From: Clusia tigrina
Lineage: Eukaryota; Arthropoda; Insecta; Diptera; Clusiidae
Reading direction: 5' to 3'
Assembly (NCBI GenBank): GCA_920105625.2
Contig: OV050030.1
Location: 421,037,240-421,101,239, forward strand
Length of the DNA stretch: 64,000 bases
Every line of letters starts with the position of its first letter. Within the stretch, counting starts at the first letter, position 1. The translations under genes were made by a program, and so were the position numbers. This document shows, piece by piece, positions 18,560 to 30,572 of this stretch. Under the pieces are notes generated by a model that worked only from the letters and a program-made list of their open reading frames with translations, ran no database searches and had not been told where the DNA came from.

Positions 18560-19015
18560 TTAAGCTTTGATGTCCTCACAATCTACTCGTATCTTTGAGA
18601 ACATCATGAAACGCCTATTGGCTTTCTATAACAACACAGCAGTTCAGTTGTGATTTGGAAACAAAAACGATTGTATTGATGTAGAAATAAAGTACATTTA
18701 ATACAATCCAGTAATCGAACTGTTAGCTATAAACTAATTTTCATAACTTACCTTACTTATCACAGAATATGTGAAGTCAGCCCGCTAAAGCGCTGATATC
18801 CTCACAGCCTACTCTAACTTTTGAGCACATCATAGAAAGAAGAATACGCTTATCGGCTTTATATAACAACACAGCAGTTCAGTTGTGATTTAGTGACAAA
18901 AACGATTGGATTGGTGTAGAAATAAAATACATTTAATACAATCCAGTTATCGCACAGTCAGCTATAAACTAATTTTCATAACTCACTTTACTTATCACAG
19001 AATCTGTGAAAGCAG
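18560..19015 (+). repeat. Two tandem ~226-bp units of a dispersed repeat
   Basis: Unit 1 (from TGTCCTCACA at 18571) and unit 2 (from TATCCTCACA at 18797) are about 226 bp apart. They share AACAACACAGCAGTTCAGTT, TGTGATTT, AATACAATCCAGT, AGCTATAAACTAATTTTC and the ends at CAGCCCGCTA. A third CAGCCCGCTA junction abuts the RTE-like LINE at 19015. Related sequence occurs at 7295-7480 and near 42160. No coding capacity; element type unknown. Confidence 0.85.
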
Positions 19016-20385
19016 CCCGCTATCGGGTGACGGCCGAAGTTAAGAGCGCTCGCCCGGCGCCTCTGCTTGGCGCGCATCTTCTCAAATCCGTTATACCAAG
19101 CGTGGTTAGGGTCTCCTCGACTTGGTGCTTGTATCGGAGGCATGGTCGTCCTCTACCGCGTCGCCCAGCGGCTTCTGCTTCGAACACCTTTTTCGCTGGA
19201 GCTTCTTCCTCCATAACCACAACATGTTGAAGCCAGCGCAGATGTTGTATAGTGATGCGTCTGAATATGTCATATTTCAAATAAATTGGGGCATCACAAT
19301 AGATCTTTCAGTGTATAACACCCTTAAATATATCTATCTATCTATATCTATGTCAAGATCAGCGTAGAGCTCATACAGTCCGTGGTTCATTCGAATGCGG
19401 TAGTCGTCGCTGACACGACCAGGACCGAAGATTTTGCGAATAATTTTCCTCTCGAACACCCCAAGCGCGGCTGCATCAGTCTGCGACACGACCCAGCACG
19501 GGTAGGATGAGCGTCTTGTAGAGTGTCAGTTTTGTCGGTTCGGAGAGGGCTCTACTACGCATTAGCTTACTGAGTCCATAGTAACAACTATCAGCAAACG
19601 TGATTCTTCGTTTATTCTCCAGGCTAACGTTGTTTTCTGTGTTAATGCCGGAGCCAAGGTGTATAAAAACCGAGTATTCCTGCTGGTGGACAGCATATAC
19701 TTTGTCTTGCCGTCGTTCACCGTCATCCCCACTTTCGCTGATTCTTTTTCAATGGCGGAAAATGCAGCAGTAACATCTCGCTACCAACGTCCACTGATGT
19801 CGATGTCATCAGCATACGCGAGGATCTGGTAGAAAATAGTGCCCTTCCGATGTACACCGGCCTTCCGCAGTATCCCTTCCAAGATGAAATTGAAGAGACC
19901 GCACTACAGTGGATCGACTTGTCTGTACCCTTGCACGGTATTGAATGGTTCGTAGAGGTCACTTCCTACCTTGACAGAGCCGGACATACTGCTCTATGTC
20001 ATTCTACAGAGCCTTATTAGCTTTGTAGGAATACCGAATGGTGGCAATCCCTTATCGCGCTATCGAAAGCAGCTTTATAGTCGTCAAGGAATGATGGGTG
20101 TTGATCTGTTTCTCGTGGATTTTCTCCAGGATTTGACAGTGTGAAGATCTGGTCAATGGTGGACTTCCCAAGTCTATACCCGCACTGATAAGGTCCAATC
20201 AATGTGTTGGCATATCGTATTAGTCTATCATACAATACGCTCGACAGAACCTCATATGAAATGGCAATAATACTGATTCCCCGGTAGTTGGCGAACCTCG
20301 TTGGGTCACCTTTCTTCAATACAGGCCAGAGGACACTGAGATTCCAATCCTCGGCCATGCTTTCTTCTAGCGTTATTTTCATAAC
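19015..20385 (-). mobile_element. 5'-truncated RTE-like LINE, frameshifted
   Basis: Read on the minus strand, 20382-20017 encodes reverse-transcriptase palm blocks (EDWNLSVLWPVLKKGDP, NYRGISIIAISYEVLSSVL, then IGPYQCGYRLGKSTIDQI). The catalytic YADDIDI box lies at about 19829-19796 in another frame. The terminal domain (HLRWLQHVVVMEE..., RRGRGRPCLRYKHQVEETL) lies at about 19250-19020. Frame changes and stops split it into at least three pieces. Truncation at about 20385 with a retained 3' end is typical of LINE insertion. RTE/CR1-like assignment is by familiarity of the RT blocks. The 3' end abuts the 226-bp repeat. Confidence 0.85.
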
Positions 20386-20815
20386 GTCACCGGATATACA
20401 CGTAATAAGGCTCCAATTGCCCAGTAGATACTGTTGATTTTTTGTATATATTTGCCCTTAATTGACCTTTTAAATGAATGATGAAATATTCCATCTTCTG
20501 CACCACATCCACATCCAAATCCGAACGAATCGAGAACTTTGAGTTTATAACCCCTATAGAGTAAAAGACTTCTCTCATATTCTACGATGAAAAAATATTT
20601 CCCTAATTTCACCAATTTTTTTTAGCAGAAAATCCTTCCTGAGCTTAATTTGGATTGAAGTAGTAGCCTTGAAGAAAAAGACTTACTTAGAGGAACAAAT
20701 TCCATTGTGAAGGAACCCCATGGGTTTGATTCTAAATTGTCCTGATTTTCCAGATATTTATTTCCCCAATTGTTTCCCAATATTGGGAGACCACTTTCTG
20801 GACTCTTCGGGAGAT
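20386..20815. other. Unassigned AT-rich stretch between two LINE fragments
   Basis: Contains short open frames on the minus strand without recognisable domain. It is not clearly an extension of the RT to its left. Confidence 0.4.
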
Positions 20816-20945
20816 ATTTCAAATAAAAAGATTAGCTCCATCAACTGCTTCATCAAAAGCTACAAATTGCTGGACCTTTGGAAGCGATGGGACCTGTGTC
20901 TCATGCGGTATCACAAGGGGTCAATGATACCTACCTACCTCCCCA
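20816..20945 (+). mobile_element. LOA-type LINE 3' end, short copy
   Basis: Shares AGCTCCATCAACT, AAAAGCT.CAAAT, TGGACCT, GTGTCTCATGCGGTATCACA and GGGTCAAT with 26708-26805. It ends in a (CCTA)n tail (ATACCTACCTACCTCC, to about 20941), as does the 16.3-kb copy. Confidence 0.75.
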
Positions 20946-22370
20946 ATGTGTTCAAATTTGTTTTGAACGATTCCACCACCAGGACTAATTTATAGAAATT
21001 ATCTAAAAACACAAAGTGACTTTAACACAAGGCAACAAATCGGCACACCTGGCCACCTTAACGGAGCTCATTAGCCGACCAAAGCAATTTGATTTAAGAA
21101 AAGTATTTTAATAAAGTTGTCAAATTAAATTAATCAGCGAAAGGTACGAAATAACGGGATGCCGATGGTTAACACACAGTTTAAGTGGCTCACAAAGAAG
21201 AGATTACAACTGGACACTGGACATGATCATATGCAGTTTTTTTTGTTTTGTTTCAGAAACGCTTTCATTTGTGCAAGAAACAACGGAAAAAATTAGAAAA
21301 TTACTTTGATTCCATGCGGCATTGTCAGGCGCAGGTGCGTTTAATTGCATTTAATTGAAACACCATAAAGCGATTTGAAAAGTAAAAAGGTAACCCAAAG
21401 GAAAATGTTAGTAATAAACGCTTAACATTTGTTAATAAGTAGCGATGGGTTTTAATTAGGCAAAGATGTTTTATGTCGGTCACTTGTACTTAGATGTCCC
21501 CTAAGATGTCCGCATTGAGACTTTTTTGTACATTTTAAGTGTGGACAAACCTACAAAAATTTCTAAGCAACAGAATATCAAGCAGCTATGAGCATATATG
21601 GATCGTTTTTCATAAGATTACAAAGAACTTGATTTGATACACCAATACTCTGGAAGGAAAAAATGTTGCATGATCGTGCTGGCAAAACACTCTTTAACTC
21701 ACAATTCGAGTTACTTCCTTAACAGCAGGCCATCAACCCAATCATTGGGAAGAATTTCAAGAACTTTCGGACCGATTTATTTTGTTTGAATTCTTTTTTT
21801 TTTTAAATTCGTTTTCTAGAAGAACTCAGCTCAGTAATATCACATCTCATTTTATACATGATCTTCTACTAAGGAATATCTCCACCAAAATTTCCAACAC
21901 TCTTTCATACACAAATATGTGAGCAGCACGTACACTTCCACGTTCATCTGGCATTATAAACTTCAGTATTTCAGCTGGATGAAGAAATATTCCACTCTGG
22001 AAGGTGTGAAACTTCATTACTTATTTTGTGAATGAAAGTTGTGACCCGATTTGTGTGAAATTTGAAATCTGAGCTTTTAAATGACTCCAGATTTTAAAAA
22101 AATATCACTTTAGAAATTGTGTGGACATACTCGCTGACTCATCATATTGCCTCGGCAATGCTCAACTATACAGAGCAAGTTTTATACTCATACAAGGTCC
22201 TCTCGACGTATTACTTAACGGAAAAGTACCGGGAGGATCAACCCGTATGGACGAGAGGAGGTGTAGGGTAGTTCAAGTCACCCACTGACGACTACAGACA
22301 ATGGCATTAGATGCTTTCTTCCTATGCAAAAAAAGGGTGCAATTGATAGACTTCTAGACTTATTGTAAAG
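20946..22370. other. Non-coding AT-rich stretch
   Basis: No coding pattern or recognised element. Sequence around 22120-22300 is slightly GC-richer but has no domain in any frame that I can identify. Confidence 0.45.
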
Positions 22371-22379
22371 GGTTTTCCT

Positions 22380-23095
22380 ATAAGAGGTGTTTTTTTGGTA
22401 TTCTAAGCAAAATGCCATTTTTTGAGATAAATGATCGGATGTTTATTTCATAATAAAGAGGAAGGTATGCCGTTCATAATGAAAAGCAACATCAGCCAAA
22501 TGGCCACCACGACCACGTTTACAGGACCATCCTTTTCATGAAATTTTCCATAACCAAATCGCAAAGTGGCTGCCCTATGTCCACGATAGCCTCACGAATT
22601 CTATCTTTGAGGTCTTGAATCGACGCTGGGCTGTTGGCGTAGACTTTATCTTTCACGTGGCCCCAAAGGAAGAAGTCGCAAGGTGTTAAATCACAAGATC
22701 TCGGTGGCCAATTGTGATCACCTCGTCGAGAGATAACACGGTCCGGAAACTTTTCCCGTAAAAGAGCAATGGTTTCGTTGCTTGTGAGGAACGTAGCGCC
22801 GTCATGGTGAAAGTAAACGTTGTCCAGATCAATACCATCCAACTCCGACCAAAAAAAATCATTAGTCATCTCTCGATAGCGCAATCCATTTACCGTAACT
22901 GTTGATCCAACCTCATTTTCGAAAAAGTAAGTCCAATGACCCCGCCGGACCATAAACCGCACCAAACAGTCACACGTTGAGGATGGAGAGGCTTCTCAAC
23001 AATAACTCTTGGGTTTTCCGAGCCCCAGATGCGACAATTTTGCTTGTTGACGTAGCCACCGAGGTGGAAATGGGCCTCATTTACAATTAAAAAAA
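22380..23095 (-). mobile_element. Mariner-type transposase remnant, DD41D ('rosa' type)
   Basis: On the minus strand, 23095-22519 encodes the C-terminal two thirds of a Tc1/mariner-superfamily transposase split by a frameshift near 22940. The first catalytic block reads NEAHFHLGGY, so the expected Asp is Asn. The second block is HHDGAT and the third is CDLTPCDFFLWG, with 41 residues between the second and third Asp; this spacing defines the DD41D group described in tephritid flies. The helix-turn-helix N-terminus and the right terminal repeat are missing, and I could not identify the left repeat with confidence. It is inactive. Confidence 0.85.
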
Positions 23096-23987
23096 ATATA
23101 TAATTCACACACTTTGCACACTTAAATTCTGAGACACCTCTGTCGCTTCTGCTTTCAAGTCACAACTGCCCATGCCCTTCTCCTTTGTATATAATTCACC
23201 TGCTTTCGTGGTTACTGGTACCCTGAGTACTCAATAAAACACCACAACTATTTAGACACAATTTATTACCAGCTGTCTAACATTTTCCCTTGAGCACACT
23301 TGCACCAATCGTTCGTGAGCAACCAACACCTTTTATTGAAAAGCACAGTACAACTGACAACAATTAAAGCGCCAATTCCACTTGATTTGTCCATAATTGG
23401 CCTAAGACAATAACACTCGCAGCCGCGCGGAGGGGGAACAACGGCAAACATTGCGCGCTATGTACGTGCGAACAAATCAAAACAGCAACTGAAACAGTTA
23501 ACAGAAATATTTATTTGTCGCTGTTGTTGTTGTTTTTGCTGTCCCTGTTGGTGTTGCTGTTGTTTTGTATACAAAGAAAATATATAAACATAAAAACTGC
23601 AACTGCTGTGCGAGCGGGCAGCACAACAAAAGCCGCCAACCAAATAAAACACAACTTAAATGCGTGCTTAGCACTTGCGGCACTGGTAAAGCGTCCATAT
23701 GGACGGGCGCGCTGCATTGTGGGGCATTTTGCATTTTACGTTTTAGATTTTACACAATTTAATTGGTTGAAAACGTTTTGTTTATGTCTATTTTAGGGGT
23801 GCGGACATGAGAGTTTATAAATTCGCTAAAACAATAAAAGCGAAGAAGGAAAAAACCACACAAAAAATTGGTATGCGGAAAATTGCTTTATTTAGAGATC
23901 GATTTGGCGTAAATGCATGTAATTAGCGTTAATTTAAAATTTTTTAAAAATAAAAATAAATTTAATTAAAAAATTAAAGTTAAAATT
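23096..23987. other. Non-coding stretch
   Basis: Contains a short GTTGTT/CTG-rich run near 23521-23567, which creates poly-Leu and poly-Gln frames. No gene supported. Confidence 0.5.
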
Positions 23988-24118
23988 TCATCAAGTTCGT
24001 GCTTTGAGTCTTTTGTGATGTATGCAAGTTCGTTGCTTGAGTCTTTTGTGATGTATGCAAGTTCGTTGCTTGAGTCTTTTGTGTGTATGCAAGCAAGTTC
24101 GTTGTTTGAATCTTTCGT
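23988..24118 (+). repeat. 33-bp minisatellite, about four copies
   Basis: Units with core TGCAAGTTCGTTGCTTGAGT followed by CTTTTGTGATGTA recur every 33 bp. The last units are degenerate (36-bp spacing, TTGTTTGAATC). Because 33 is a multiple of three, the minus strand reads a repeated RLKQRTCIHHK 11-mer, which I treat as artefact. Confidence 0.88.
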
Positions 24119-24194
24119 TTAGGGAGATTTGGTGGTGTTTTAATTGCTTTAATTGGCGTCGGTTGTACACAGAGGGTGATGGTACTTTGAAGTG

Positions 24195-24228
24195 TTGTTG
24201 TTGTTGTGGTGGTGGTTGTTGCTGCTGC

Positions 24229-24262
<34 letters not shown>
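24195..24262 (+). repeat. (TTG/CTG)n trinucleotide run
   Basis: GTTGTTGTTG, GGTGGTGG and CTGCTGCTG runs ending in a TTG array. The minus strand would read poly-Gln or poly-Thr, but no supporting gene model exists. Confidence 0.9.
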
Positions 24263-24414
24263 GGAAAATGATCAACCAGATCCCCTCGTAGCTCATTTCC
24301 TCCCAGACGCGTACAGACGTACACAGAGGCAATGAGCCGAGGTTGTGTATGCAAATCATTTATCAGCAGGGCAAATAGAAGCAGCCCAGGCAGGCACATC
24401 CTCACACACTTACT

Positions 24415-24445
<31 letters not shown>

Positions 24446-25432
24446 TCTCTCAAAGACAGAAACAGCCTGCAACACTCAGTTCGACACAAGCAAACAGGAA
24501 GGAATCCTCCAGAGTAGTGGAGAGAATAATACGAGCACATTACGATATCATCACGTTTATGACGTTAGCACAATTAATCAACTTTGTATGGCTGGAAGGC
24601 TTTTGCTGGAGCTGTGCTCTGCTGCTGCTGCTGTGCTCTGCTGCTAATGCTATTGCTCCGCCGTTGCTCGAGCTCTGCGGCTCTTGGCTAATGCGGATGC
24701 TGCAGCGCGAATTAATCTTCGCAGTGCATAGAAATTAGTTTGCGCAAAAATAATCGGTTCTCTTTTCATCAAATTGGCAATTCTTTTTTGGATTCTTGTT
24801 TTCATTTCTCTTTTTTATTTCTATTCGTTTGAATAATCGTTCTGTTGCAAGTCTCAGACTACTCCTACACTAGAGCAGGACTTGGTGTGCATCCTCATTG
24901 TTCATGTCTAGTTGCCATTTGCTACAGTTATTGCACCAGGAAGAGCATTCGAGTCAGAACAGCTGCGTTTGTCTGGTCTTTTGTAGGCAGTTTACCATTG
25001 CCGTTTGCCGTTTGGCGTTTGCTGCCCGCGCTGAGCTGCTCGCTGCACTGCTCGGCGCAGCGATGGATCTTCCAGCCGCGGGCCACATTTCATTTCTCGC
25101 TTGTTGCACTTGCGCCTTCAGTTTAGTTTGGTTTGGTTTGCTTTGTTTTGGGCTCTGGTGTTCTTTCGCTGTGTGCAGCTGAACCGAAATGCGTGCAAAA
25201 TCGCTCCAAGTTGACTGCATGCTCGTACATGGGTATCGTTCGCTCGCTTAGGTTGTGCAAATCGCCTTAAACTACGCATCAGTTTCGGTTTCAATCTCTT
25301 TTTGAGGAGGTTGCGTACCGGTGTGGCTATTGCTGTTGCCGTTGCCTTAATGGTGAGGATGATGGTTGCATAGCAGATAATATTGATGAGTTGCGTTGGT
25401 GCTAATGGTGTAGAGGCGGCTATGCATACATG

Positions 25433-25488
<56 letters not shown>

Positions 25489-26385
25489 GTGAGTGTTCTG
25501 GCAGCGTTCTCTTTTCACAATGAATTTAAATAAATTTTAGAAGATAGTTTGATATGTTAAAGCGGTAGAAACAACAGATACTTATGTGGTATTAATGAGC
25601 TGGATAAACCGTTCAGCTGCGCTTGAAGAAACAATTCTTTTTATTAGTTATTAAATAAAACAAATGCAGTTACAGTACGGAAGCTCTCTGTATACTCGAT
25701 GGATCTCGGCAAGAGCTGCAATGGAAATAAATTGCACACATGAATTGTTTCAAACTTTACTCGTATGTCATTCGCCAACTTATAAGTTGCCCACAGAACT
25801 TTCAACCCCCGCACTAGACAGCATAAAATAGCCTTAGAGACTAGAAGAACTTTTGGAAGAATTGTCCGGCACCAATTTGGATATACTAAAAAAATATATT
25901 AAAAATTGTGCAAAGATTCAATAAAACAAACACAATGAAAAGAATCAAAAATCAAGTTAGAGGCTTTAGAGTAGTTCCAAAATACTAAAGAATCATATTT
26001 CTACTGCCATAGTTTTGCTTACAAACATGCCCGCGATAGACAGTTTTGTTGATGCTTACGTAGAAAATCCTACTTGAAATTGCAATGAGGGCAATGATTG
26101 AAGCAGTATCGAACTAATTTGTTAGCCCTCTGGCACACGGAGTCAGCATCCAGCATCCTCGCTGTTAACAAAAGCAACGAGAGTTATGAGAAATTAGTTG
26201 ACAACTGACAAACTGTATCGAGGAGTTGTTTCCAGCACTACCGCCGGATACGAAAATTGGTGTACTTCACATCACTGGATTGCTTCAAATAACATAAAAT
26301 TTATCTTTAGGTAAATGCCTACCTATATTAGTAATTTAGTTATAAAATATTTAGTATTTTTTTTAAATTAATAGTTTCACACCTT
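24263..26385. other. GC-richer intergenic block with CA and TG microsatellites
   Basis: Contains a (CA)n run at about 24417-24446 and a (TG)n run at 25435-25484. The 24.6-25.4 kb part is rich in CTG, GCTG and TTTGCCGTTTG-like words, with overlapping short frames on both strands. None shows a domain or matched splice sites, so I leave it unannotated. It could be regulatory DNA or an untranslated exon. Confidence 0.45.
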
Positions 26386-26830
26386 CCACTATTATTCAAG
26401 CTGAGGTCGCAGCTATAGAGAAACACTGTGTTGGCTTAAGAATAAGATTTCTGGCGAAGATATTTGCATTCTATCTGTTAGCCCGGAGGCATTGCGCTCT
26501 CTGGATTCGGCTATTATTACAACAAAAGCCGTCAAGAGCTGCCGCATATCTATAGACGACTGGGTTCCCGGCCACAGGGTTACTCCAGGGAACTGCAAAG
26601 CGTATGAACTCGCCCGAGACGGCACGTGTCCATCGCTGTCCACATGGAGACACACTTTCCTGCGTGACTAATTTATGGACTCTCTGAGAAACATTCCAAC
26701 TAAGAAAATAAGCTCCATCAACTTCATAAAAAGCTCCAAATGGCTGGACTTCTGAAAGGGAATGGGACGTGTGTCTCATGCGGTATCACAAAGGGTCAAT
26801 CATGACGTAAGTGTGCCTGTTTGGCGACCG
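26386..26830 (+). mobile_element. LOA-type LINE fragment: RNase H plus 3' end
   Basis: Plus-strand frames carry a decayed RNase H (QAEVAAI, EDICILSVSPEALRSLDS, DDWVPGHRVTPGNCKA, then ARDGTCPSL) at about 26396-26650. The 3' end words AGCTCCATCAACTTC and GTGTCTCATGCGGTATCACA follow at about 26708-26790. It has the same organisation as the copy at 14.7-16.4 kb but a different subfamily. Frameshifts make it non-functional. Confidence 0.82.
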
Positions 26831-28701
26831 CTCAACCTAGCGATAGCAGTGAACATAACATTAAACTACTGTTGGATCTGGATGTGTCTTTTTATAGCTG
26901 ATCTACCCTTTGAAGAGAACAATTCAGTAAATGAGAGAGAAAAAGACCACAACATCACTAACTCAAGCGTGAGTGAAATGGATGCCATTGTTGTTGATAA
27001 GTCATTGTACCAGAAATATCTGCGAGAAAAAGGCAACCTTATTCAGAACTTGTAACGTTGATGAGAAGAGTGCAGTTACAGTAGGACCACTAATATGTTC
27101 TGCATGTTTTTTGAATGAAAAATTTATTCAGGTTTAGTCATGAATGGTTATGTCAAAATATGATAACAGACATTTGAAATATGTTTTATAAATTAAGGAA
27201 ATGTAACGCTTTAAAAATAACTTCAAACTCGCCACTCATCTTATTGCAAGGTACTCTTATCTGTATTAACCTAGCTTCGTCACTGGTACTAGTTCCAGTG
27301 TCTCGAGTATCAAACTTAATAGAGCCTTCTCGACGTATCAGAGCACCATTTTAGATGGCGCAACATCAGATTATAAATGGGCCTCTATACATTTGGATTG
27401 TAATGGATTTCCATACATTAGAGCCCAGTTAAGACCACTGATACTACCATATTCCATGACATACTCCAATGTACAGAGTGAAGGGTTCCATTCGGTTAAT
27501 TAAACCAAATTACGTATATACCGATCGGCATGAGGACATTAAACACACGGAAGACTGCAAGCAATTGGCAGCAATATTGGCTGCCAATAAACACCATTGA
27601 CACGGAAGAAAACGAACACCACGGTATATCAAACAACAGTAAATAAGCAAAATGCATTAATTTTAAAATGATATTTAAATGGCAGTCATTGAAGAGAAAC
27701 GCTGCTCTCACATAAAGTCCTAATTTAATTAGAAATCAATCATGCAATAGGTCACGTTATGGCACAGTGTACTTCAGTAATCATCTCCAAAAATCTCATA
27801 AAAAAGTAAATACAAAATAATTGCAAATAATAATGACTAAACTGGTGAAAACTGCTCAGGCGCAAAAGCTGACAACTCAAACTTTCGTGGAGAAGAGCAA
27901 GCAAAAAAAGGATAAAAATTATTTTACGGCTCTCGAACAGTTCCCGAACAATTAAATCACTGGCATGAGAACTGAATTTACAATGCATCAATGCGAAAGG
28001 CAGCCAACCAGCGAGCGAACAACTGCGGAAACAAATTTAAATAAGACAAACGTCAACCAATTATCGTCAATCGTATTTTGCTATTTGCCTGGCTGGCAAA
28101 CGAAACGTACCGCGCATGCGCGCATATGCAGTTACACTTCTCTGCCATTTCCATGGTGCTACTCTCCGGCTGCGATTTACGCTTGCTTAGAACTCCCTAA
28201 GGTCAAGAAACTGTTCTTGAATCAATTCGAATGGTTTATTTTTATGTGTTGGTCTGTTGCTGCAATGGGAGAACAAGTTCACGTGGAATTTAAATAAACC
28301 AGCATTACAGTGACGCCCGCTCCCGACACCGCCGTCACCGGTATAGTCACCGCTGCGGCAGCAGAATGTCCAACACATCATGATGGAAAAAATAGGTAGA
28401 AAAGTTATTCACACAATAACACTACGAGTGCGCCGGGCCTTACCAACGGGCTGAGAGAAGGCAATGGCAATAGCAATGGTAACAACTGCGGCAACAACAA
28501 CCACAATAATTGGAACTAGCAAATAACAAACGACAGCAAAAAATCAAATCCAAATCAAATCAAACAAACTGCAACCAAATAAACAACAACAACAGCCACG
28601 ATGACGACGACGACGACAACTAAACAACTAAACAAGGAATTGAACAAATTTCCATGCTGCTGCGAAATTGTTGCCCTTGTTGTTGCTGACGCGGCTGGCG
28701 T

Positions 28702-28739
<38 letters not shown>

Positions 28740-30440
28740 TTATTGTTGTATGCAATTATCCATGCAGTTACTATTTGCTCAGCAGCATATCGTATCGCGG
28801 CGCATCTGCGGAAGAATGCCAAATGTACTCGAGTCGCAGCCGTGGCATTGTGGCCTGGCGTGGTGTGGCCTGGTGTGGTGTAGTGCAGAATTTTGTACCT
28901 TAAATTGCCCATGACGAGCTGCACGTACCACGGCTGCGACTACTGCTGCTGACTGACTCGCTTTGCAACTGAACTGACAACGCTGCTCGCTTGAACGCAA
29001 ATCAAGTACAAGCAAAAAAGTTGCCAGCGAATAGGTCAACAACAACCGCAATGATGCAATGCGACTGAGTGCTGCTGCTGTGGCCGCTGCTGCTGGCCTG
29101 CCATCAACCTACTGCTCCGAACCACTCTGTTCTGCTCGCCACCGAGCTGTTCTGTTCTGCTCTGCATTTCCTTGCTTTGCTCTGGTATCAGCACACATCC
29201 ATCGCTTGCATTTTGGGAATTTCAATCATCGAATGCGCAGAAGCAGCGGTGAAGTTTGTCAGTTGTTGTGGTTGTTGTTGTTGTTGCTCCTGTGAGTAAG
29301 TGCTGTGGCGAACTACAGTTGCCGGGGCAGTTCATCATTTGCGGATTGTGTCGATTTTGATGATGTTTGCTGCCACTGCCACTGCTGTTGGGAGTGCGAT
29401 GGATGCGGTTAGCCGCCTGGATGGATGATGTTGCATCTGTGACTTTATCTGTATTACTGCGAGACTCCGAGTACGACTGCCATTTGTTGTATGTGCATGA
29501 TGTTCCTGCAAGAAAGTTCTGCCAGAGATTCCATTCGTCTTTATTAGGCTCACACAAAAAAATACACGCTATATAAAAAATACAAATAAAATAAAATAAC
29601 ATAAAAATTGCAGTTAGACGCTGAGATCACGTCTCCATAAATTTCCGTTTGTACTTTTTTCCATGTTCATTTTTTTTTTTGTTTGCAATAATTTCTTTTT
29701 ATTTTATTTTAGTTTCTTTTTTATTATCGCGTACAGTCGCATATTCCGCATACAACTCTCTCACTCCGCACATTTGGTGTCCGAATACTCTTTCCGAAAT
29801 GGGTGGAATTTTACGATGAAGAGGCAGTTACTCAATTAGGATTCCTGTAGAACATTTCCCTATTCGGGCGTTACGCGACCCATCAAGTAACGCACTTGTT
29901 GTTGTTTTGCTCTGCGGCTCTTGCATTCGGCAAGTAAGATTTTGGCGTTTCTAGAGCAGATTTGTTCCACATCTGAACACTTTGGCACAACTTTGTTCTG
30001 AACAAAGTGTGTGGTATTCACATTATTGTGGAACCAGCTTCCAGCAACTCATTAACTGATTACAAACGAACTTACATCGAGTAACAGTGGCACTATTTGG
30101 GGAATAATTACAATTTTGTACAAATAACTGCTTAAGTGAAGAAACGACTTTGAGTAAAGTTTTGATCCACCCTTTTTTGAAAGACGCAGGCTTCCAGTTA
30201 TGGACGGTAAATCGAGTTCAGAATGAATCAGTGGTCTTATCTCTGTCTAATATAATAATAGGAGATCGCAATTTGTGTATAAAGCAATGAGAGAACTATG
30301 AAATACTCCGTAAATGCAAACATTCTTGAAGAAAACAATTTAAGCAGTTCTCACCATTTTCCTCTTTATCCTCATTATATCTTAGAAACTAATTAATTAT
30401 GACTTTAAGAGGTTGGGGGGAATGAGTACTAGCTACTGAG
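26831..30440. other. Intergenic block with triplet-repeat-rich segments
   Basis: No supported gene. The 28.4-29.4 kb part is GC-richer and carries ACGACG, ACTACTACTGCTGCTG and GTTGTTGTTG runs that generate Thr, Ala, Leu, Cys or Ser homopolymer frames on both strands. No domain or paired splice sites were found. Confidence 0.45.
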
Positions 30441-30467
30441 GCTTTCGACTCGAATAGAAAAGGGTTT

Positions 30468-30572
30468 TCGGAAAGAAGCATTTTTGCGACCAAGCCCGGG
30501 GTTGGATTTGAACCTGCGACTTTTTGAGTGTGAGTCTAGAATGCCACTAGACCACAGAGAGCGGCATTAAGC
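30468..30572 (-). mobile_element. tRNA-derived SINE-like element, copy 1
   Basis: The minus strand reads an A-box TGGTCTAGTGG (30554-30544), an anticodon-loop-like CTCACAC, and a B-box GGTTCAAATCC (30514-30504), then CCCCGGGC and AAAAATGCTTCTTT. Spacing fits a pol III internal promoter. The loop matches a valine (CAC) tRNA, but the anticodon stem does not pair and there is no complete acceptor stem, so it is not a functional tRNA. The same arrangement and the same ATGCTTCTTT tail occur at 56.8 kb. Confidence 0.65.

Noticed and set aside
23980..24540. 186-residue minus-strand frame with Thr and Gln-type tracts
   Set aside because: Built from a 33-bp minisatellite and a triplet run. No domain, and overlapping frames on both strands are equally open.
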